Positions 1 to 4,369 of a stretch of 6,084 nucleotides of DNA are shown here, piece by piece. Under the pieces are notes generated by a model, which made no database searches, had not been told where the DNA came from, and saw only the letters and a list, made by a program, of their open reading frames with translations. The translations under genes were made by a program, and so were the position numbers. The DNA comes from an uncultured Clostridia bacterium (GTDB lineage: Bacteria > Bacillota > Clostridia > Peptostreptococcales > Anaerovoracaceae): contig CAKQWL010000238.1 in the NCBI GenBank assembly GCA_934278965.1, positions 1-6,084 on the forward strand. The letters are read 5' to 3'. Every line of letters begins with the position of its first letter. Position 1 is the first letter of the stretch.

Positions 1-588
1 TTCTGCCAGCGCGGTCTGCGCGCCGCCGCCGATGCCTCCGCAGATCAGCGTTTCGACACCTTGCTGCATCAGGAAAGCGGCCAGAGCGCCATGCCCGCTG
101 CCATTGGTATCGATTACTTCCGAGCGGACGATTTTGCCGTCCGTTACTTCATAAATCTTAAATTGTTCGGTGTGACCGAAGTGCTGAAAAATCTGACCGT
201 TTTCATAGGTAACTGCAATTTTCATTATCATTTCTCCTTTTTGGTTTTGGTTTGTTTCCTGCGTTTGACAGCAGTGCCCGCAGTGGCGCTGCTCCCGTCC
301 GCCGCAGATGCGGTAGTTTCCGCCGGTGATGCGCAGCGATTTTCCGTGAACAAGACACGCCGCGATTTTGCGCCGTGCGCTTTCATAAATCGCCTGCACC
401 GTGGAACGGGAAATATCCATCTGCGCGGCGCATTGCTCATGCGTCTTTTGTTCCAGATCCACCAGGCGAAGGACTTCATATTCATCCAGCGTCAGCAGGA
501 TTGGGACGGTGCTTTCACACCCGTCGGGGCAGAAAGTATCTACTTGCGGTCTGCTGCAGATTCGTCGGCATCGCAAAGGTCTTGACAT
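1..588 (-). CDS. DUF134 (UPF0251) HTH domain fused to NifB/NifX-type cluster-binding domain, partial
   Basis: The reverse strand is open from an ATG at 588 to the window edge: 196 codons with no stop, so the C-terminus lies outside. Residues 1-107 match the DUF134/UPF0251 family: the start MSRPLRCRRICSRP, a FCPDG turn (19-23), LTLDEYEVLRLVDLE (32-46), a helix-turn-helix (about 49-75, with ISRSTVQAIYESARRKIA), GGNYRIC (89-95) and a Cys-rich HCGHCC (102-107). A polar Gln/Asn/Lys linker (108-118) leads to MKIAVTYENGQIFQHFGHTE from residue 122, then a GGIGGGAQ segment, as in the NifX/NifB-C dinitrogenase cofactor family (usually about 100-120 aa; about 75 are visible). The start at 588 is chosen because AGGAGG lies 9-10 nt upstream. 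The role is inferred: a DNA-binding regulator carrying a metal-cluster or small-ligand domain. DUF134 proteins have no firmly known function. The domain calls are strong; the fusion rests on the absence of any stop at the junction. Confidence 0.88.
   Translation of the reverse strand, partial: MSRPLRCRRICSRPQVDTFCPDGCESTVPILLTLDEYEVLRLVDLEQKTHEQCAAQMDISRSTVQAIYESARRKIAACLVHGKSLRITGGNYRICGGREQRHCGHCCQTQETNQNQKGEMIMKIAVTYENGQIFQHFGHTEQFKIYEVTDGKIVRSEVIDTNGSGHGALAAFLMQQGVETLICGGIGGGAQTALAE
223..239 (-). promoter_or_regulatory. internal ribosome binding site and start at the NifX domain
   Basis: On the minus strand AAGGAG (239-234) stands 8 nt before an in-frame ATG (225-223), which is exactly where the NifX-like domain begins (MKIAVTYENG). 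A second in-frame ATG at 231-229 is too close to the Shine-Dalgarno to be a good start. The site could give a free NifX-like protein besides the fusion, or be a relic of two genes joined by loss of a stop codon. Confidence 0.6.
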
Positions 589-608
589 GGACACATCCCT
601 CCTTTTTC

Positions 609-620
609 CGGTATATACCG
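609..620. promoter_or_regulatory. 12-bp palindrome, candidate operator
   Basis: CGGTATATACCG is a perfect palindrome directly abutting the TATAAT of the minus-strand promoter and covering the predicted transcription start. A repressor bound here would block the DUF134-NifX gene; autoregulation by its own helix-turn-helix domain is one possibility. Only a single copy is seen in the window, so the operator role is inferred from position and symmetry. Confidence 0.4.
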
Positions 621-649
621 ATTATACTCCCAAAGCGACCAAAAAACAA
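621..649 (-). promoter_or_regulatory. promoter of the DUF134-NifX gene
   Basis: On the minus strand, TTGTTT (649-644) and a perfect TATAAT (626-621) are separated by 17 nt. Transcription would start near 614, giving a short leader with AGGAGGG before the ATG at 588. This is a sigma-A type promoter. Confidence 0.7.
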
Positions 650-662
650 GCCCAATTACTGC

Positions 663-691
663 TTGAAATTTCATTGGTTTCCTGATATAGT
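663..691 (+). promoter_or_regulatory. promoter of the TraX-family gene
   Basis: TTGAAA (663-668), a 17-nt spacer and TATAGT (686-691) form a sigma-A type promoter. TG at 683-684 gives an extended -10. Transcription would begin near 698. The -35 box overlaps a small GAAATTTC palindrome (665-672). It runs divergently from the DUF134-NifX promoter; the two core promoters do not overlap. Confidence 0.7.
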
Positions 692-698
692 CGGGATA

Positions 699-718
699 GG
701 AAATCACGAGAGATTTCC
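699..718 (+). other. hairpin at the 5' end of the TraX mRNA
   Basis: GGAAATC (699-705) and GATTTCC (712-718) form a 7-bp stem with loop ACGAGA, right at the predicted transcription start and before the ribosome binding site. Such 5' stem-loops can protect an mRNA from decay; as DNA it could also be a protein-binding dyad. No terminator-like U-run follows. Confidence 0.4.
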
Positions 719-740
719 GCAGAAAGGGGGCTTGGAAAAA

Positions 741-1532
741 ATGAATTCAGTAAAGGAAACAACAGGGTTGCAGCAGCAGACGAGAGGCGGCGTCCGAGGC
801 GGAATTTTCAGTTCCGGCGCGCTTCATGTCATCGCAATGCTCTTTATGCTCCTGGACCATCTGTGGGCAACATTTTTTCCGTATTTGGATTTTTTGACCT
901 GTATCGGAAGGCTGGCATTTCCGATTTTCGCGTTCATGATTGCGGAAGGGTTTTATCACACCCGGAATTTGAAACGCTATATTGGAAAGATGTTTATTTT
1001 TGCCGTGATTTCCGAGATACCGTTTGACCTGATTTACGGTGGAACGATATTTTATCCGTTTCATCAGAATGTGCTCTGGACATTCCTGATCAGCCTGATT
1101 TTGATGGCGGGGGTGGAGCGAGTGCGGGAAAAGAATCAGCCGATTCTGACCGTTCTGGCATCCGCGGCCGCACTGCTTTTCGGGTACGGAATCGGCACGG
1201 TGACGATGGTGGATTACTACGGCGCGGGCGTGCTGACGGTGCTGCTGTTTTATTTCCTGCGCGGAAAGCATCCGGCAGTGTTGCTGCTGCAGTTTGCCGG
1301 AATGTATTTCATCAACGCCGGGCTGCTGAGCGGATTTTTCTATACGGTATCGATTTTCGGACATGCGTTTGAGTTCCCGCAGCAGGCCTTCGCGCTCTGT
1401 GCACTGCCGATCATCTGGCTGTACAGCGGAGAACGCGGATGCAGGAAAAAATGGTTCCAGTATTTCTGCTACGCCTTTTACCCGGGACACCTGCTGGTGC
1501 TGTACATCGCGTGGCAGGCGCTGGTTCGTTAG
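741..1532 (+). CDS. TraX-family integral membrane protein
   Basis: 263 aa. The family is recognised from the N-terminal core: a polar cytoplasmic start (about 1-27), the first hydrophobic helix with MLFMLLDHLWATFFP, then IGRLAFPIFAFMIAEGFYHT and a helix ending ISEIPFDLIY. Further hydrophobic helices follow up to the C-terminal YPGHLLVLYIAWQALV, about 7-8 in all. F-plasmid TraX N-acetylates pilin; chromosomal Firmicute members are common and mostly uncharacterised, and the family resembles membrane acyltransferases. The ATG at 741 is chosen because AAAGGGGG lies about 10 nt before it and the family homology begins soon after; the same frame is open further upstream, but that part is not TraX-like and precedes the promoter. 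No pilin, relaxase or coupling-protein gene is nearby, so a role in conjugation is not supported. It is probably monocistronic from the promoter at 663-691. The substrate is unknown. Confidence 0.88.
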   Translation: MNSVKETTGLQQQTRGGVRGGIFSSGALHVIAMLFMLLDHLWATFFPYLDFLTCIGRLAFPIFAFMIAEGFYHTRNLKRYIGKMFIFAVISEIPFDLIYGGTIFYPFHQNVLWTFLISLILMAGVERVREKNQPILTVLASAAALLFGYGIGTVTMVDYYGAGVLTVLLFYFLRGKHPAVLLLQFAGMYFINAGLLSGFFYTVSIFGHAFEFPQQAFALCALPIIWLYSGERGCRKKWFQYFCYAFYPGHLLVLYIAWQALVR

Positions 1533-1572
1533 CGGATTCGTTCGTTCCGGATCGGCGGGATTTGTCAATGAA

Positions 1573-1606
1573 AGGAGCGTACCAACGAATTGATTGGTAC
1601 GCTCCT
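1573..1606. terminator. perfect 13-bp hairpin after the TraX gene, possible terminator
   Basis: AGGAGCGTACCAA (1573-1585) and TTGGTACGCTCCT (1594-1606) pair perfectly around an 8-nt loop, 40 nt after the TraX stop. There is no clean U-run on either strand (AATGGTTTCTTAT follows on plus, TTCATTGAC on minus), so it is not a textbook Rho-independent terminator. It could be a weak terminator, an mRNA 3'-end stabiliser, or the binding dyad of a protein. Confidence 0.5.
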
Positions 1607-1608
1607 AA

Positions 1609-1638
1609 TGGTTTCTTATAAAGTTGGTTTCTTATAAA
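1609..1638. repeat. twin 14-bp direct repeat
   Basis: TGGTTTCTTATAAA occurs at 1609-1622 and again at 1625-1638, separated by 2 bp (period 16). It begins 2 bp after the 13-bp hairpin. The following sequence to about 1670 is AT-rich, with short AAAATTTG and TTTGC/GCAAA repeats. No function is recognised. Confidence 0.7.
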
Positions 1639-1689
1639 ATTTGTAAAATTTGCGATTGAAATTGCAAAATGTAGGTCTGTCAAAGATAG

Positions 1690-2065
1690 GGGCAGCGGAT
1701 TCGGCGGCGCGATGTCCGGCGGCGCGGCACCCGGCACCCAGCATCCAGCGCTGCGGCTTCCGACAGCGCAGTACCCGGCACCCAGCATCCGAGGTCCAGC
1801 TCCCAGCGCCCCGCATCCGAGGTTCGGTATCCAGTGCCCCGGCTTTCGACAGAGTGGCATCCGGCGCCCCGGCTCTCCGGCATCCGGCTCCCAGCGGCGT
1901 GGCTTTCGAGGCGCAGCACCCGGCACCCAGCGCCCAGCATCCGAGGTCCGGCATCCAGCGCCCCGGCTCTCGGCGCTCCGGCTCTCGACAGCGCAGCGCC
2001 CAGCATCCGAGTCCGGTTCCCAGCGCTCCGGCTTCCGACAGCGCAGCGCCCCGGCTTCCGGCGAT
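1690..2065. repeat. GC-rich degenerate tandem repeat tract, noncoding
   Basis: About 375 bp are built from shuffled variants of a few short blocks: CCCGGCACCCAGC, CAGCATCCGAGGTCC, CAGCGCCCCGGCT and TTCCGACAGCGCAGCGCC. The last block, or close variants, begins a new phrase near 1758, 1844, 1904, 1983 and 2033, so spacing is 50-86 bp rather than constant. The plus strand is C-rich. Several frames on both strands are open here because the blocks contain almost no stop codons, but the predicted peptides are low-complexity Pro/Ala/Arg/Ser strings with no ribosome binding site, so I do not call a gene. Base composition differs sharply from the AT-rich DNA on each side. No transposase or terminal repeat is visible. 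Confidence 0.7.
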
Positions 2066-2107
2066 GCAGGGCGAAAATATCTTTTTTCTTTGGTTTTTTA
2101 AAAAAGG

Positions 2108-2136
2108 TTCATTTTTTGTGAGATACAAAAAATGAA
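2108..2136. other. perfect 12-bp AT-rich hairpin
   Basis: TTCATTTTTTGT (2108-2119) pairs with ACAAAAAATGAA (2125-2136) around the loop GAGAT. The stem is AT-rich and therefore weak as RNA. It lies at the border between the GC-rich repeat tract and the AT-rich tract. Confidence 0.55.
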
Positions 2137-2259
2137 AATATCCTGTTTTTGATTTTTTATGGAATCGGATAGCTTTTTTCTGGATTTCACGCCCTGATTC
2201 GGGCTTTCAGCCATTATTCTTGAGCAGGGGGTCCGTTTTTTCGCAAATTGGCCTTGAGA

Positions 2260-2298
2260 AACTATCTTTTTCTGGATTTCTTCCTGAAAAAGATAGTT
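2260..2298. other. 16-bp near-perfect hairpin
   Basis: AACTATCTTTTTC (2260-2272) pairs perfectly with GAAAAAGATAGTT (2286-2298). After one T-T mismatch GG (2274-2275) pairs with CC (2283-2284), closing a 7-nt loop ATTTCTT. The left arm contains one copy of the recurring T-run motif. No U-run follows, so it is not a standard terminator. Confidence 0.55.
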
Positions 2299-2439
2299 CG
2301 CCTGCGGAGAGGCTCCAAAATATAATCTTTTTTGCTCGGATTTCAAAAAAAGGATATTTTCGATACATTCCAAGGTCTGTGTGATACTTTTGCGCTCGAG
2401 GGACAGGGGTTCCCTTTATTCGCTTGCTCAACATGCATT

Positions 2440-2704
2440 GCAGACATACAGGGAGGGGCTTCCGCGCTTGCGATTTCACCTTACAGACCTACCGCGCGTG
2501 GGCTTCGCAGACCTTACAGACCTACCGCGAGAGCCTCGCAGACCTCATAGACCTACGCGCGGGTGCCTCGCAAATCTATCGTGGGCCTCGCAGACCTCAT
2601 AGAGCTACCATAGACCTACCGCGCGGGTTCGCAAAACTATCAAGCTACCGCGCACCTCATAGCCCTTATAAATCTACCTCGAAACCTTGTAAATCTACCG
2701 CGGG
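2440..2704. repeat. degenerate tandem array of about 32-bp units
   Basis: The unit reads roughly CTTACAGACCTACCGCG followed by NGRGCYTCGCAGAC. The best copies are 2480-2512 (33 bp), 2513-2543 (31 bp) and 2544-2574 (31 bp), then truncated or altered copies at 2575-2595, 2596-2608, 2609 onward, 2656-2685 and 2686-2704. Copies decay towards the right, with CATAGACCTACC, TATAAATCTACC and TGTAAATCTACC variants. A poor copy at 2440-2466 may precede the array. There are no unique spacers between units, so it is not CRISPR. Frames through it lack a plausible start and give repetitive peptides. The last unit supplies the -35 region of the promoter at 2687-2716. Confidence 0.7.
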
Positions 2705-2716
2705 ATATGGTACAAT
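2687..2716 (+). promoter_or_regulatory. promoter of the solute-binding protein / LuxR unit
   Basis: TTGTAA (2687-2692), an 18-nt spacer and TACAAT (2711-2716), with TG at 2708-2709 giving an extended -10. The start would be near 2723. The -35 box lies inside the last degenerate copy of the upstream repeat array. It is the only good plus-strand promoter I see before the two genes, and no convincing one lies between them. Confidence 0.6.
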
Positions 2717-2722
2717 AGGATG

Positions 2723-2866
2723 GTTGAAGCGGTCGCCGGTCCGACGGGCAGTGCGACCGGTATCGTATGTTTTCGTTGTCTCGCAGCGTAAAAAGCGCAG
2801 ACGATGCGAACAATACAGAAAAATCGTCCGTTTTTCTTCGGACACATAATATTGGAGGTTCTTTCC
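2723..2866 (+). other. structured 5' leader of the solute-binding protein mRNA
   Basis: About 143 nt separate the predicted transcription start from the ATG. Three hairpins can be drawn: CGGTCGC/GCGACCG (2730-2736 with 2753-2759; an alternative is CCGGTC/GACCGG, 2737-2742 with 2755-2760), GTCTCGC with GCGcAGAC (2778-2784 with 2795-2802, one bulged C), and GTCCG/CGGAC (2826-2830 with 2839-2843). The ribosome binding site GGAGG (2854-2858) is 11 nt after the last stem. The two alternative pairings in the first hairpin would allow switching, but I do not recognise a known riboswitch class. Confidence 0.35.
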
Positions 2867-4213
2867 ATGAAAAATCGTATTATTTCCGTTCTGTCCGCCC
2901 TGCTGATTGTGTCGCTGCTTTTCACATTCACCGGTTGCGGGGAGAAGACCCTGCTGGATAAAAACGATCCGGTCTCCCTGTCCTTTTGGCATGTCTATGG
3001 TGAGCAGGCGGGCTCGCCGATGGACCTTGTGGTGCAGGAGTTCAACCGCACCGTCGGCGCGGAGCGCGGCGTGCAGGTCAATGTCACCGGAATGAGCAGC
3101 GCGTCCAAAATCGGCAGTTATCTGAAAGAGGCGCAGATTGGCGGGAAGGAAGTACGGGAGATGCCGGACATCTTTACCTGTCATATTTCCGATGCGCTGG
3201 AGCTGGGCGAGGACAACCTGCTGGACTGGAACGAGCAGTTTGCCTCCGATGAATTGGCCGGCTTTGTTCCCGGATTTTTGGAGGACGGTACGGCGGAGGA
3301 CGGAAAGCTGCTGGTTTTTCCTGTTTCAAAATCCACACAGCTCCTGATGTGCAACGGCAGCGGCTTTGCCCGCTTCTCCGCGGCCACCGGAGTTCGCTAT
3401 AAGGACCTCGCCACTTGGGAAGGCTTCTACGATGCCGCCGGCACATTCTATAACTGGTCTGGCAGCGCTTTCTGCGCGCTGGATTATCCCATCCGGGCCG
3501 TGGAGCTGAACGCGCTCGAACATGGCAGCGGCGACTTCTACACCGAGAACGGCTGGTATGATGCTGGCAACGCGGTTCTCAAAGAGAGCTGGATGCAGTT
3601 CGCCCGCGCTCTCGTGCAGGGGCATGTAGTGGTCTCCGACCTTTATTCCAACACGCAGGTGATGACCGGCGAGGTTGTATGCGGACTGGGCTCCTCCGCG
3701 GCAATTCTCTATTATAATGATACCGTTACGTACCGGGACAATACACAAGAACCGATGAATCTTCATGTGGTGCCGATGCCGATGACAGCCGGAAGCGACG
3801 CGCTGATGACGCAGGCAGGCGTGGGTCTTTGCGCCTACCGGACCACCGAGCAAAAGGCAGAGGCCGCCGCGCTGTTCGTCCGCTGGCTGACAGAAGCCGA
3901 GCGCAATCTCGACTTCGTGGCGCAGACCGGGTACATGCCGGTGCGGAACGGAGCCTTTGATGCGATTGAAGACTATGATCATTTCCCGGAACCGGAGGAG
4001 AGTTATCAGAGCCTCTATACCGTGCTGAAGACCATGCGGGAGGACTACGTTCCTGTGTCCGAACCGCGCTTTGAGGGATATTACGGCCGGGTCGGCGTGC
4101 TTTACGATCGACTGCGCCAGCTCCAGCAGGAATTCCCGGCTCGTGTCGCAGCGGGAGAGAATGTAGACGCGCTGGCGGAAGAAACCTGGGAGCTGTTTTG
4201 CTCCATTAACTGA
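2867..4213 (+). CDS. extracellular solute-binding lipoprotein (ABC family 1 type)
   Basis: 448 aa. The lipoprotein signal is KNR, a hydrophobic core (5-21) and the lipobox FTGC with lipidated Cys24, so the mature protein sits on the outer face of the membrane. The mature part has the family-1 (sugar-type) binding-protein pattern: LSFWHVYGEQ (38-47), a helix with DLVVQEFN, MPDIF (99-103), a central aromatic-rich region (Trp, Tyr, Phe at about 180-225), and the C-terminal ALFVRWLTEAERN followed by TGYMPVR (354-360), which is typical of the family. The length fits (usually 400-450). GGAGG stands 8 nt before the ATG, and the upstream extension of the frame lacks both a signal peptide and this spacing. 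No permease or ATPase gene lies in the window. The next gene, 156 bp on and in the same direction, is a membrane-bound regulator, so a sensory role is possible. The ligand cannot be told; carbohydrate is the family's usual substrate. Confidence 0.88.
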   Translation: MKNRIISVLSALLIVSLLFTFTGCGEKTLLDKNDPVSLSFWHVYGEQAGSPMDLVVQEFNRTVGAERGVQVNVTGMSSASKIGSYLKEAQIGGKEVREMPDIFTCHISDALELGEDNLLDWNEQFASDELAGFVPGFLEDGTAEDGKLLVFPVSKSTQLLMCNGSGFARFSAATGVRYKDLATWEGFYDAAGTFYNWSGSAFCALDYPIRAVELNALEHGSGDFYTENGWYDAGNAVLKESWMQFARALVQGHVVVSDLYSNTQVMTGEVVCGLGSSAAILYYNDTVTYRDNTQEPMNLHVVPMPMTAGSDALMTQAGVGLCAYRTTEQKAEAAALFVRWLTEAERNLDFVAQTGYMPVRNGAFDAIEDYDHFPEPEESYQSLYTVLKTMREDYVPVSEPRFEGYYGRVGVLYDRLRQLQQEFPARVAAGENVDALAEETWELFCSIN

Positions 4214-4222
4214 GAAAACGAC

Positions 4223-4318
4223 GGCGCCGAACGCGGAAATAGCAAAGCCGAACGCGAAAACAGCGGCGCCCGAACGCGAAAATAGCAAAGCCGAACGCGA
4301 GAATAGCGGCGCCGGACG
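4223..4318. repeat. four tandem 21-22-bp repeats between the two genes
   Basis: Units are 4223-4243, 4244-4264, 4265-4286 (one extra C) and 4287-4307, plus a partial fifth from 4308. The shared core is GCCGAACGCG, then RRAAYAGC. Units alternate between a GGC and an AAA start, so the higher-order repeat is 42-43 bp. The array starts 9 bp after the upstream stop codon and ends about 50 bp before the next start. A 21-bp period is two DNA turns, so each unit faces the same side. It fills most of the 156-bp gap, which holds no gene and no clear promoter. Confidence 0.85.
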
Positions 4319-4369
4319 AAACCGGCACTTGACGAAGAGACGAGCATACCGGAGGGGAGGTGAAAATCC

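Larger units (their letters stand above)
2071..2362. repeat. AT-rich tract with recurring T-run motif and hairpins
   Basis: A motif near CTTTTTTCTGGATTTC recurs at 2081 (degenerate), 2173-2188, 2266-2280 and 2327-2344. Starts are 92, 93 and 61 bp apart, although the sequence between copies is only weakly similar. GAAAATATC occurs at 2073 and 2134, and its inverse GGATATTTTC at 2352-2361. Two stronger hairpins inside are listed separately. No open frame has both a ribosome binding site and recognisable protein content. The tract may be a decayed repeat element or an untranslated structured region. Confidence 0.45.

Noticed and set aside
228..485. Minus-strand 85-codon frame and plus-strand 174-codon frame (61-585) over the DUF134-NifX gene
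   Set aside because: They are out of frame with, or antisense to, the recognised DUF134 and NifX domains and have no family similarity of their own.
375..740. N-terminal extension of the TraX gene (frame open from 375)
   Set aside because: The extension is antisense to the DUF134 domain, precedes the promoter at 663-691 and has no TraX-like sequence. The ATG at 741 has its own ribosome binding site.
747..1568. Minus-strand 273-codon frame antisense to the TraX gene
   Set aside because: The sense strand encodes a clear membrane protein; the antisense product is polar, His/Gln-rich and unrecognised.
1616..2128. Open frames of 108-170 codons on both strands across the GC-rich repeat tract
   Set aside because: They are open because the repeated blocks lack stop codons. 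Both strands and several frames are open at once, the peptides are low-complexity, and no start has a ribosome binding site.
2440..2704. CRISPR array
   Set aside because: Units of about 31-33 bp follow one another without unique spacers and diverge strongly, and no cas gene is present.
2424..2849. A 141-codon plus-strand frame through the 32-bp repeat array
   Set aside because: It has no ribosome binding site or recognisable protein content, is made mainly of the repeat units, and runs through the promoter and leader of the next gene.
3326..4288. Minus-strand 320-codon frame antisense to the solute-binding protein
   Set aside because: It is a shadow of a well-supported gene, with no ribosome binding site and no recognisable domain.
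4329..4350. Possible separate promoter for the LuxR-type gene (TTGACG at 4329-4334)
   Set aside because: No -10 box stands at 16-18 nt; the position is occupied by the GGAGGGGAGG ribosome binding site. The only T/A-containing hexamer nearby, CATACC, is 10 nt away.
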